The notes under the pieces are model-generated. The model had not been told where the DNA came from. It saw nothing but the letters and a program-made list of their open reading frames with translations, and did not search any database. From positions 124,001 through 188,000 of the forward strand of contig NZ_BMZD01000003.1 in NCBI RefSeq assembly GCF_014652615.1: a stretch of DNA of 64,000 bases. The letters run 5' to 3'. Position numbers and translations under genes: made by a program. The DNA is from Novosphingobium arvoryzae. Lineage in GTDB: Bacteria > Pseudomonadota > Alphaproteobacteria > Sphingomonadales > Sphingomonadaceae. This document shows positions 36,682-44,699 of the stretch, piece after piece. The number at the start of each line of letters is the position of its first letter. Within the stretch, counting starts at the first letter, position 1.

Positions 36682-38144
36682 TGGACTGGTCGCAGTCACT
36701 GCGCCTTGTTGCGCCTGAACTTCTGCTGAGCATTGCCGGGCTGGTCCTGCTGCTCGGTTCCGCCTGGGCCAAGGCCGAGCGCGATGCCCGCGTGATCACC
36801 TGGCTGGCGGTGGCCGTGCTGGCGGGATGCGCCGCGCTGGTTGCGCCCGCATTGTGGGATGGCGCGCATGGGCCGGATCGCCTGGCGTTCTCCGGGCTCT
36901 ACTCGGCCGATGCCTTTGCTTCGTTCGCCAAGTTGCTGATCTATGCTGCGGCGGGCGCCTCGCTGCTGGTCGCCCCGGCCTTCTTCGATCGGGTGCGCGC
37001 CTATCGTCCGGAATATCCGGTGCTGGTGCTGTTCGCGGCGATGGGCATGGGGATCATGGTTTCGGCCACGAACCTGCTGACGCTTTACATCGGTCTCGAA
37101 CTCAACTCGCTTGCCGCATACGTGCTGGCCGCGTTCCTGCGGACCGATGACCGTTCGGCGGAAGCGGGCCTGAAGTATTTCGTGCTCGGTTCGCTCGCCA
37201 GCGGCATCCTGCTGTTCGGGATCAGCCTGACCTATGGCTTCACGGGGACCATCGGCTTCACCGGGATTGCCAGCGCGCTGCAGGGCGGGTTGTCCACCGG
37301 CGCGATGTTCGGGCTGGTGTTCGTGCTGGCGGGCCTTGCGTTCAAGATCAGCGCCGTGCCGTTCCACATGTGGACGCCCGACGTCTATGAAGGTGCGCCG
37401 ACCCCGGTGACCACCTTCTTCGCCTCCGCGCCCAAGGTTGCGGCGCTGGGCCTGACGATGATCGTCGCGCTGCAGGCATTCGGCACGCAGGTTGCCGCCT
37501 GGCAGCCGATCGTGATCTTTGCCGCGCTGGCCTCGATCGTGGTGGGTGCGCTGGGGGCCATCGGTCAGACCAACCTCAAGCGCCTGCTGGCCTACTCGTC
37601 GATCAACAACGTCGGCTTCCTGCTGATCGGCCTTGCCGCCGCGACGCCGCAGGGCGCGGCGGGAATGCTGGTGTATCTGGCGATCTATGTCGCGATGACC
37701 ATCGGGGGCTTCGTGGCCGTGCTGATGCTCAAGGACGCGGACGGCAATCCGGTTGAGGAACTGGCCGACATCGCGGGCCTCTCGCGCCACCGCAAGGTGC
37801 TGGCGGCGTGCCTCGCCATGGTCATGTTCAGCCTGGCCGGCATTCCGCCGCTGTTCGGGTTCTGGGGCAAGTTCGTGGTGTTCCAGGCGGCGGTGCAAGC
37901 GGGCCTCATCCCGCTGGCAGCCATCGGGATCGCGGCCAGCGTGATCGGTGCGTTCTATTACCTCAAGGTCGTCAAGGTGATGTACTTTGACGAGCCGGCG
38001 AACAAGGCCGTGGGGCAGAGCGACTGGGTCCATCAGGCGTTGCTGGCGCTGTGCGCGCTGTTCATCTCGCCCGCCGGCTACCTGCTGACCAAGTGCCTTG
38101 GCGCGCTGGCGGCATCGGCCGCGGCGGTGCTGTTCCACGCCTGA
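36681..38144 (+). CDS. nuoN: NADH-quinone oxidoreductase subunit N
   Basis: A 487-aa antiporter-like subunit with about 14 helices. Conserved: LYIGLELNSLAAYVLAAFLR (Glu), KISAVPFHMWTPDVYEGAPT and LLAYSSINNVGFLLIGLA. It is the third proton-pumping module and the last subunit of the operon; birA begins 4 bases later, so transcription evidently continues. Confidence 0.96.
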   Translation: MDWSQSLRLVAPELLLSIAGLVLLLGSAWAKAERDARVITWLAVAVLAGCAALVAPALWDGAHGPDRLAFSGLYSADAFASFAKLLIYAAAGASLLVAPAFFDRVRAYRPEYPVLVLFAAMGMGIMVSATNLLTLYIGLELNSLAAYVLAAFLRTDDRSAEAGLKYFVLGSLASGILLFGISLTYGFTGTIGFTGIASALQGGLSTGAMFGLVFVLAGLAFKISAVPFHMWTPDVYEGAPTPVTTFFASAPKVAALGLTMIVALQAFGTQVAAWQPIVIFAALASIVVGALGAIGQTNLKRLLAYSSINNVGFLLIGLAAATPQGAAGMLVYLAIYVAMTIGGFVAVLMLKDADGNPVEELADIAGLSRHRKVLAACLAMVMFSLAGIPPLFGFWGKFVVFQAAVQAGLIPLAAIGIAASVIGAFYYLKVVKVMYFDEPANKAVGQSDWVHQALLALCALFISPAGYLLTKCLGALAASAAAVLFHA

Positions 38145-38148
38145 CCGG

Positions 38149-38868
38149 GTGACAACTTTAGAAGTCCTGCCCGAAACCGGATCGACCAACGCGGACCTGG
38201 CGGCGCGGATTGCCGCCGGGACCCTGGTTGCCGAGGGACACTGGCTGATCGCGGACCGGCAGACCGCCGGGCGCGGTCGGCAAGGACGGCAATGGTTTGA
38301 CGGCGCGGGCAACTTCATGGGTTCGACCGTGGTGGAGCGCCGCGCCGGTGATCCACCCCCCGGCACGCTGGCGTTGGTCGCCGGATTGGCGGTGCTGGAT
38401 ACCGTCAGCCCGCTGATCCCGCCGCCACACCGGCCGGAACTGAAGTGGCCGAACGATGTGCTCATTGGCGGGGCGAAGCTGAGCGGCATCCTGCTGGAGG
38501 CTGCCGGAAACGGGGTGATCGTCGGCATCGGGGTCAATCTGGCCGCTGCGCCTGATTTGCCGGATCGCGCGACGATTGCACTGGCCCGGTTCGGCCCGGC
38601 ACCGGACCGCGATGTGTTCGCTGCCGCGCTGGCCCGCCAGTTCGACGCCGAAGTGGAACGCTGGCGCACGTTCGGGCTGGAACCGCTGATCCGGCGCTGG
38701 CAACTGGCGGGGCATCCGCCCGGCACACCGCTGCTGGTGGGCGAACCGGGTGAGGAGCCACTGCGCGGCACATTTGCCGGGCTGGCACCGGACGGGGCCT
38801 TGCAACTGCGCTTGGCGGACGGCACGACCCGTGCCATCCACGCGGGCGAGGTTCGGCTCGCGGACTAA
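38149..38868 (+). CDS. birA: Biotin--[acetyl-CoA-carboxylase] ligase
   Basis: A 239-aa biotin protein ligase. [16 protein letters not shown] opens the catalytic domain, GRGRQGRQW is the biotinyl-AMP loop, and [18 protein letters not shown] carries the catalytic Lys; a small C-terminal domain follows ([16 protein letters not shown]). It attaches biotin to the carboxyl-carrier protein of acetyl-CoA carboxylase. There is no N-terminal helix-turn-helix, so it cannot repress bio genes as E. coli BirA does. The start is GTG at 38149, 4 bases after nuoN. Confidence 0.93.
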   Translation: MTTLEVLPETGSTNADLAARIAAGTLVAEGHWLIADRQTAGRGRQGRQWFDGAGNFMGSTVVERRAGDPPPGTLALVAGLAVLDTVSPLIPPPHRPELKWPNDVLIGGAKLSGILLEAAGNGVIVGIGVNLAAAPDLPDRATIALARFGPAPDRDVFAAALARQFDAEVERWRTFGLEPLIRRWQLAGHPPGTPLLVGEPGEEPLRGTFAGLAPDGALQLRLADGTTRAIHAGEVRLAD

Positions 38869-38882
38869 TTGAGGGACAGGAT

Positions 38883-39662
38883 ATGCTGCTCGCCATCGAT
38901 GTCGGGAACACCAATGTCGTTTTCGCCCTGTTCGAAGGGCGCACGATCAAGTCGCGCTGGCGGATCGCCACCGATCCGCGCCGGACGGGCGATGAATATG
39001 CCGTGTGGCTGATGCAGCTGATGGACATCGAAGGCTTCGCGCGCGGGGCGGTCGATCAGATCATCATTTCCACGGTCGTTCCGCGCGCGCTGCACAACCT
39101 GCAGGTGCTGGCCGACAAGTATTTCAAGGTGCCCGCGCTGGTCGCGGGGCAGGCGCCGGCCGATTACGGTATGGAGATCGATGTCGATGAACCGCGCTCG
39201 CTCGGCGCGGACCGCGCGGTCAACGCGATTGCGGCCCATGCCAAGTATCCGGGCGACCTGATCGTCGTCGATTTCGGCACGGCCACCACGTTCGATGCGA
39301 TCGACTTCAATGGAGCCTACAAGGGCGGCTCGATCGCGCCGGGGATCAATCTCTCGCTGGACGCGCTGGTCGGCAACACGGCCAAGCTGCCGCGGATCGC
39401 CATCGAAAGCCCGCGCAGCGATAGCGTGATTGGCCGCAACACCGAAGATCAGATGCTGATCGGGGTGTTCTGGGGCTATGTCGCGATGATGGAAGGCCTG
39501 ATTGCGCGGATGCGCGCCGAGATCGGCCGTCCGGCCAAGGTCATCGCCACTGGCGGCCTGGCCATCCTGTTCCAGAAACACACCAGCCTGTTTGATGCGG
39601 TCGATCCGGACCTCACGCTGGAAGGCATGGCGATCCTCGCCGAAAAGGCCCGAAAGGCGTAA
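38883..39662 (+). CDS. coaX: Type III pantothenate kinase
   Basis: A 259-aa CoaX of the actin/hexokinase (ASKHA) fold. [16 protein letters not shown] is the phosphate-binding start, [12 protein letters not shown] contains the pantothenate-binding Asp, and [14 protein letters not shown] closes the site; the C-terminal IATGGLA is conserved. It makes 4'-phosphopantothenate, the first step to coenzyme A. No type I kinase is visible here. GGACAGG precedes the ATG by 3 bases. The pairing with birA and RNase J is common in alphaproteobacteria, as far as I know. Confidence 0.94.
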   Translation: MLLAIDVGNTNVVFALFEGRTIKSRWRIATDPRRTGDEYAVWLMQLMDIEGFARGAVDQIIISTVVPRALHNLQVLADKYFKVPALVAGQAPADYGMEIDVDEPRSLGADRAVNAIAAHAKYPGDLIVVDFGTATTFDAIDFNGAYKGGSIAPGINLSLDALVGNTAKLPRIAIESPRSDSVIGRNTEDQMLIGVFWGYVAMMEGLIARMRAEIGRPAKVIATGGLAILFQKHTSLFDAVDPDLTLEGMAILAEKARKA

Positions 39663-39669
39663 AATTGAT

Positions 39670-41304
39670 ATGAAACCCGGCAACGAATTGCTGTTCTGCG
39701 CACTCGGCGGCTCCGGGGAGATTGGCATGAACGTCAATCTCTATGGCTGCGAGGGCAAGTGGCTGATGGTCGACCTCGGGATGACCTTCGGCGCCAACGA
39801 ATACCCCGGCACCGAACTGGTCTTCGCCGACCTCGACTTCATCGAGGAGCGCGCCAAGGACCTGATCGGCATCGTGCTGACCCACGCGCATGAGGACCAC
39901 ATCGGGGCGGTGCCTTACTTTGCCGCCGATCTGGGGGTGCCGCTCTACGCCACGCCGTTCACCGCCAAGCTGGTGAATGAAAAGCTGGAAGAAGCCGGGA
40001 TCGCCAAGGAAGTGGAACTCAACGTCATCGATCACCTCGATGCGTTCCAGTTGGGGCCGTTCGGCATCCGCTATGTGCCGCTGGCGCACTCGATTGCCGA
40101 GGGCAACGCGCTGCTGATCGAAACTCCGTATGGCCGGGTATTCCACACCGGTGACTGGAAGCTGGATGACGAGCCGCTGGTCGGCGTGCCCGCCACCGCT
40201 GCGGAACTGACCGAAATCGGCAACCAGGGCGTGCTGGCGCTGGTCTGCGATTCGACCAACGTGTTCAACCCCAAGGCATCAGGGTCCGAAGGCGGCGTGC
40301 GCGATGCGCTGATGGCGGAAGTGGCGAAGCATCATGGCAAGCGGGTGCTGGTCACCACGTTCGCGTCGAACGTGGCGCGGCTGCAGACGCTGGGGGAAGT
40401 GGCGCGGGCGAGCAATCGCAAGCTCTGCGTTGCCGGGCGCTCGCTTGACCGGATCATCCGCACGGCACAGTCATGCGGCTATCTGGGCGATCTGCCCGAT
40501 GTGATCGATTTCGACAGCGCGATGAACCTGCCGCGCGGCGAGGTGCTGATCGTCGCCACCGGCGGACAGGGGGAGCCGCGCGCGGCGCTGTCCCGCATTG
40601 CCGAGGACAACCATCCGATCTCGCTGGAATCGGGCGATGTCGTGCTGTTTTCCAGCCGCCAGATTCCGGGCAACGAGATCGCCATCGGGCGCATCCAGAA
40701 CCGCCTGGCAGCGCGCGGGGTGAAGCTGGTGACGGACCGCGAGAGCGGCATTCACGTCTCCGGTCATCCAGGACGGCCGGAGCTGGAAGCGCTCTATAGC
40801 TGGATCCGGCCGGAGATCCTGGTGCCGGTGCACGGCGAAGTGCGGCACATGATGGAGCAGGGCCGGTTCGGCAAAGCCTGCGGGATCAAGCAGGCGGTGA
40901 ACCAGCGCAATGGCGATCTGGTGCGTCTTGCTCCGGGCAAGCCCGGCAAGTTCAGCGAAGTGCGCGCCGGTCGTCTGGTGCTGGATGGCGACATCATCAC
41001 TCCGGCTGATGGCGAAGCGATCGTCATGCGGCGGCGACTGGCCCAGAACGGGCTGGTCATCGTGGTGCTGGACGGCAAGGGCCGCCCGCAGGTCGAAGGC
41101 GTCGGTCTGCCGCTGGACGAGGATTATGACGAGTTCGTGGCCGAAGCGAAGCAGGATGTGTCGGCCGCGCTGGCCAAGCTGAAGGGCGGGGCGCGCCATG
41201 ATCGTGAAGCGATTACCGAGGCCGCACGGCTCGCGGCCCGCCGCGCCGCGACCCGGTGGTGCGGCAAGAAGCCCCAGGTTCGTGTGATCCTGCCAGAGGT
41301 GTGA
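39670..41304 (+). CDS. rnj: Ribonuclease J
   Basis: A 544-aa beta-CASP metallo-lactamase ribonuclease. ALGGSGEIGMNVNLYG opens the fold, zinc ligands are in LTHAHEDHIGAVPY and VFHTGDWKLDD, and the beta-CASP region contains VTTFASNVARLQ, LFSSRQIPGNE and VHVSGHPGRPE-like IHVSGHPGRPE, ending VPVHGEVRHM. It degrades RNA from the 5' end and can cut internally. The start ATG at 39670 lies 7 bases after the coaX stop; the frame extends upstream inside coaX but that is not used. Together with rne the window holds two major RNA-decay nucleases. Confidence 0.94.
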   Translation: MKPGNELLFCALGGSGEIGMNVNLYGCEGKWLMVDLGMTFGANEYPGTELVFADLDFIEERAKDLIGIVLTHAHEDHIGAVPYFAADLGVPLYATPFTAKLVNEKLEEAGIAKEVELNVIDHLDAFQLGPFGIRYVPLAHSIAEGNALLIETPYGRVFHTGDWKLDDEPLVGVPATAAELTEIGNQGVLALVCDSTNVFNPKASGSEGGVRDALMAEVAKHHGKRVLVTTFASNVARLQTLGEVARASNRKLCVAGRSLDRIIRTAQSCGYLGDLPDVIDFDSAMNLPRGEVLIVATGGQGEPRAALSRIAEDNHPISLESGDVVLFSSRQIPGNEIAIGRIQNRLAARGVKLVTDRESGIHVSGHPGRPELEALYSWIRPEILVPVHGEVRHMMEQGRFGKACGIKQAVNQRNGDLVRLAPGKPGKFSEVRAGRLVLDGDIITPADGEAIVMRRRLAQNGLVIVVLDGKGRPQVEGVGLPLDEDYDEFVAEAKQDVSAALAKLKGGARHDREAITEAARLAARRAATRWCGKKPQVRVILPEV

Positions 41305-41308
41305 TGCA

Positions 41309-41584
41309 ATGCAGTGGACTTCGATCATCGTCATCTACCCGCTGTTCTGGGTGATGAGCGCGTTTTTCGTGCTGCCGTTCGGGGTGCGCACCCACGACGA
41401 GGCGGGGGTTGCGAAGATCCCCGGCCAGGCCGACAGCGCCCCGGTGCGGTTCGAGCCGCGCAAGATCGTGCGGCGCACCACGGTCGTGTCGCTGATCCTG
41501 TTCGGGCTCTATTACGCCAACTACGTCAACGGATGGATCACGACAGACGATATCAACATCGTCGGCAAGCTCGCCGGGGTCTGA
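41309..41584 (+). CDS. DUF1467 family membrane protein
   Basis: A 91-aa protein with two membrane helices (IIVIYPLFWVMSAFFVLPFG; TTVVSLILFGLYYANYVNGW) and the conserved GVRTHDEAG between them, which is the DUF1467 signature as I remember it. The function is not known. It begins 5 bases after RNase J and ends the long plus-strand run that starts at nuoA. The convergent coiled-coil gene ends 9 bases further on. Confidence 0.8.
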   Translation: MQWTSIIVIYPLFWVMSAFFVLPFGVRTHDEAGVAKIPGQADSAPVRFEPRKIVRRTTVVSLILFGLYYANYVNGWITTDDINIVGKLAGV

Positions 41585-41593
41585 GCCAACCGC

Positions 41594-44215
41594 CTATTTG
41601 CGCAGGCGCTCAATCGCCTGCGCCAGCGCGACGTAGAGCTTGCCCATGTCGGATGACAGCAGGGTCACGCTCAGCGCATGGCCGTCGCGCGTGGACAGCA
41701 ACTGGCGCAGCATTGCCTCGAAATCGTGGATGTAGCGGCTGACGTGATCGCGGAAATCGCGGTCCCCTTCGTACAGGCTGGTGATCGCCTTGGCGTCGGG
41801 GTTGTCGATCAGGCGAACGGCGCGGCGCGTGAACACGCCGCGATCGCCCTTCAGGTAAGCGGACCACGCCGTGTCGGTTACGTCGGCATCCAGTGCGCGG
41901 GCAATGTCGATGGCATTGGAGTTGAGCGATTCGGTGATCAGCGCGACCCGCCGGGCAAAGTCGTTGTCGACCTGCTCTTCGGCGCGGGCGCGGGTCTGGG
42001 CCACGCGGCGCTCCAGGTTGTTGGCCAGCTCGTTGACCTTGGCCAGCTGATCGCGCAGCTGCACCGCCGCCTCGCGGCTGATCCCGGCAGCATGGGCAGC
42101 GGCCTGTTCCAGTTGTCCGGCGATTTCCGCGGAACGGGTGCGCATGGCCTGTTCGATGGCGTTGCCGCTTTCCTCGCCAAGCCGGGCGGCAAGTTTCGCG
42201 ATGGCGTCTGCGCTCATCGTTTCGATGCCGCTGACGGCGTCCTGCGCCGCGCCAGACAGTGCCGCAATTGCCTCGCGCAGCTCGCCCTGCGCCTGGCGGG
42301 CAAGGGCTTCGCTATCGTCCCGGACCGTCGTCAGCAGGGTGGACAGTTCCGCCAGCGTTGCCGTCTGTTCGCTGCCCTGAGCCCGCAGCGCATGCTGCAA
42401 TTGGTCGGTTGCGCTGACGGCCTCCGACAGTTCGGCCTTGCTCTGCCGGACATAGCTGTGGAGCGCTTCGCCGCGGCTTTCGGCGACTTCCAGCGTTGCG
42501 CGCAGTTCGATTGCCCGGGCTTCCAGTTCTGCCAGCCGGTTGCTGCTGATGCCAATGGCACCGGGCAGGTCGTGCGTGGTCTGCTGCACGCTCGCCTGAA
42601 GCAGTTCGAGCAGGCGGACGCTGCTATCGGTAAGCCCGGCAATCGCCGTGTCGGTGCCGGAAAGCGCCTTGCGGCTGTCGGCCAGACGGTCGGTCAGGGT
42701 CTGCAGGGCTGCCTCGATCTCGGCCCGGGCATCGCCGCCCTGGCGGGCGATTTCGGCCATGCGCTCCGCGAAGGTCGCCAGTTGCGCGCCAATGGCATCC
42801 GCGTGTTCCAGCAACTGGCGCGACTGGGCCTCGTGTTCGGACCGGCGGGTTGAGATTTCGGCATCCAGCTGGGCCATCTGCGCCTGCAGCGCCGTGACAA
42901 ACTGCGCCTGCCGATCTTCCAGTTCGGTTCGCCGCCGCTCCAGCTCGTCCGCGAACAGCTGGTCGCGCTCCGCCATGCGGCGGTCGACCCCTTCGGCCTC
43001 TTCGGCCAGTTGGGCGAGGCGCGAACGGGCGGATTCCATCGCCCGTTCGTCGATCGCCCCGACCCGGTCGATGGCTTCGCGCAGGTCGGTTTCCAGACGG
43101 GTGATCGCTTCTGCCCATGCCCCGGTCGCAGCGCTTTCGCCGTCGCGCAAGCTGCGGGCGATGGCCGCGCTTTCGTCGCGCATGGCCGTCAGGCGGGCGC
43201 GCAGCGATGTCAGGCTTTCCGCCTCGTGCGTGTCGAGCAGCGCGCGCGTCGCTTCCAGTTCGTCGCCCAGCGCCTTGGCCCGGCTGCGGATTGCCGCCAG
43301 CGCTTCCACTTCGGCGGTTTCCAGTTCGGTCCGGAACTGCGCGCCGTTGGCGTTGAGCGTGGCGAACCGCTGCGCCGCGATGGCTTCCATCTGTTCGGCC
43401 TGCCGGGTGAATTCCGAAAGCGTGGCTTCGACCAGCTCGCGCAATTGCCGCACCTGCCGCTCGCTGGCCTGGCCGAACTGGTTGAGCTTGTTGAACCCGG
43501 CGATCATTTCTTCCAGCTGGGCATGTGCGGTGCGCCCGGCGGTGCCGATGTTGTTGGTTACGTCCTTGGCCGAACTGGCAATGACCGGCAGCTGGTTGCG
43601 CAGCTTTTCCATGTTGTCGAGCGCGGCTTCGCTGACGGTGCCAATGGTATCGATTCGCGTTCCGTTGTCCTGGATCAGGCTTGCCAGTTGCGCGGCGTTC
43701 TCGGACAGGCGCTCGGCCGCGATCCGCCCCAGCGCTTCAAGATCGCGGGATTGCGCGGCAATGAATTCGCGGGCCAGGCTGAGCTCGCGGTTGACCGCCG
43801 TCAGCCGCAGTTCCAGCCGTGCGGATTCATCTGCCAGCAGCCGCGCGGTATCGCCAAAGCGGCTTGCTTCGCGGCGGCTGTTGCGCATCGCCACCAGCCA
43901 CAGCACGGCCACCAGCAAGACCGGAATGGCCCAATCCCGGATCAGCATGCTCCACTGGGCAAGGGGCGCTCCACCGGTCAACGCGCCCTGATTGACGGAG
44001 AAGAACAGGACGCTCCAGCCGATCACGGCGGATAGCGCCAGCACGCCGGCGGTCAGCCCGAACCAGTCACGCCGGGGTGGATGGGGGGTGTCCTCGTCCC
44101 AGTCGGCAGCGTCCACTGCGGTGTCGTCGGCACCCGCCATGACAGCAAGGTCTTCTCCAGGTTGGGAATTATCCCCCCCTGCGTCGATCGCAACAATGCG
44201 TGTTCCCCCGGACAT
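41594..44215 (-). CDS. Large coiled-coil inner-membrane protein, TipN-like
   Basis: An 873-aa protein. An acidic N-terminal tail of about 48 residues is followed by two membrane helices (about 52-73, LTAGVLALSAVIGWSVLFF; about 94-110, WAIPVLLVAVLWLVAM). Some 650 residues of Ala/Glu/Arg/Leu heptad-rich coiled coil follow (for example RAKALGDELEATRALLDTHE). A distinct C-terminal segment of about 95 residues (AWSAYLKGDRGVFTRRAVRL... DMGKLYVALAQAIERLRK) looks globular and conserved. Two N-terminal helices plus a long coiled coil at about 880 aa is the build of Caulobacter TipN, the new-pole marker. I have no alignment, so TipN homology is inference; plain annotation would be 'hypothetical protein'. 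Divergent from the Hpt-like gene. Confidence 0.6.
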   Translation of the reverse strand: MSGGTRIVAIDAGGDNSQPGEDLAVMAGADDTAVDAADWDEDTPHPPRRDWFGLTAGVLALSAVIGWSVLFFSVNQGALTGGAPLAQWSMLIRDWAIPVLLVAVLWLVAMRNSRREASRFGDTARLLADESARLELRLTAVNRELSLAREFIAAQSRDLEALGRIAAERLSENAAQLASLIQDNGTRIDTIGTVSEAALDNMEKLRNQLPVIASSAKDVTNNIGTAGRTAHAQLEEMIAGFNKLNQFGQASERQVRQLRELVEATLSEFTRQAEQMEAIAAQRFATLNANGAQFRTELETAEVEALAAIRSRAKALGDELEATRALLDTHEAESLTSLRARLTAMRDESAAIARSLRDGESAATGAWAEAITRLETDLREAIDRVGAIDERAMESARSRLAQLAEEAEGVDRRMAERDQLFADELERRRTELEDRQAQFVTALQAQMAQLDAEISTRRSEHEAQSRQLLEHADAIGAQLATFAERMAEIARQGGDARAEIEAALQTLTDRLADSRKALSGTDTAIAGLTDSSVRLLELLQASVQQTTHDLPGAIGISSNRLAELEARAIELRATLEVAESRGEALHSYVRQSKAELSEAVSATDQLQHALRAQGSEQTATLAELSTLLTTVRDDSEALARQAQGELREAIAALSGAAQDAVSGIETMSADAIAKLAARLGEESGNAIEQAMRTRSAEIAGQLEQAAAHAAGISREAAVQLRDQLAKVNELANNLERRVAQTRARAEEQVDNDFARRVALITESLNSNAIDIARALDADVTDTAWSAYLKGDRGVFTRRAVRLIDNPDAKAITSLYEGDRDFRDHVSRYIHDFEAMLRQLLSTRDGHALSVTLLSSDMGKLYVALAQAIERLRK

Positions 44216-44239
44216 GACGTCAGTTTACCACGCTCCGCT

Positions 44240-44261
44240 TGTGGATAAACCCCAGTTTAAC
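44240..44261. promoter_or_regulatory. DnaA box overlapping a CtrA-like box
   Basis: 44240-44248 reads TGTGGATAA, the exact reverse complement of the DnaA box TTATCCACA. 44246-44261 reads TAAA-CCCCAGT-TTAAC, one mismatch from the CtrA consensus TTAA-N7-TTAAC, and TTAACCAC is close to the CtrA half site TTAACCAT. Both sit between the divergent TipN-like and Hpt-like genes. Relative to the -10 at 44270 the CtrA-like site lies in the -35 region, as in CtrA-activated promoters. Short motifs arise by chance, so this is a hypothesis. Confidence 0.4.
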
Positions 44262-44269
44262 CACTTTGG

Positions 44270-44277
44270 TCTAAACC
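44270..44277 (+). promoter_or_regulatory. Candidate -10 element of the Hpt-like gene (leaderless)
   Basis: TCTAAACC fits the GCTANAWC pattern at 6 of 8 positions and ends 6 bases before the ATG at 44284, so transcription would start on the start codon. No TTG-type -35 box is found at the usual distance; the CtrA-like box takes its place. Confidence 0.4.
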
Positions 44278-44283
44278 GTTCGC

Positions 44284-44586
44284 ATGGCCTACGAATCCGG
44301 AGCCCTCGACGCGACCCTTGCTGCTGCTGCCGGCGAGGATTCCGCCCTGTTTGCCGAGTTGCGGCAAGCCTTCATCGACAGCCTTGGCAGGCAGGTCGAT
44401 CTGCTGCGCCGCTCGCGCTGCGATGGAAACTGGCAGATGGCTGCCATGCGCCTGAAAGGCCTGGCTGCCAGCTTTCATGCGGAACCGTTGATCGTGCTGG
44501 CGGACGAAGCGCTGGAAGCGGCCCCCGGCGAGCCCACCGTCGTGCGGCGGATCCAGTCCTTTCTGGATGATTTTGCCGCGGCCTGA
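44284..44586 (+). CDS. Hpt-domain-like protein lacking the phospho-accepting histidine
   Basis: A 100-aa all-helical protein with the length and pattern of a single Hpt domain. Near residues 53-70 it reads AAMRLKGLAASFHAEPL, which lines up with the Hpt core AHxLKGxAxxxGAxxL. The His that takes phosphate is replaced by Met55 (codon ATG), while LKG and the following helix are kept. The first helix has FAELRQAFIDSLGRQVDLL and the last ALEAAPGEPTVVRRIQSFLDDF. It cannot act as a normal phosphotransfer protein, but could bind a receiver domain or a kinase. The first of four co-directional genes that end with a kinase lacking its His. Confidence 0.7.
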   Translation: MAYESGALDATLAAAAGEDSALFAELRQAFIDSLGRQVDLLRRSRCDGNWQMAAMRLKGLAASFHAEPLIVLADEALEAAPGEPTVVRRIQSFLDDFAAA

Positions 44587-44699
44587 GCCGATTTGATCCG
44601 CAGGGCGGTTTGGCTTGGCACAACCGGGCCGAGCCTCTACAACGCGCGCCTGTTTACCGGAACGCGCGGAGAAGGACGCTGCGGGTCGCCCTGCTATCG

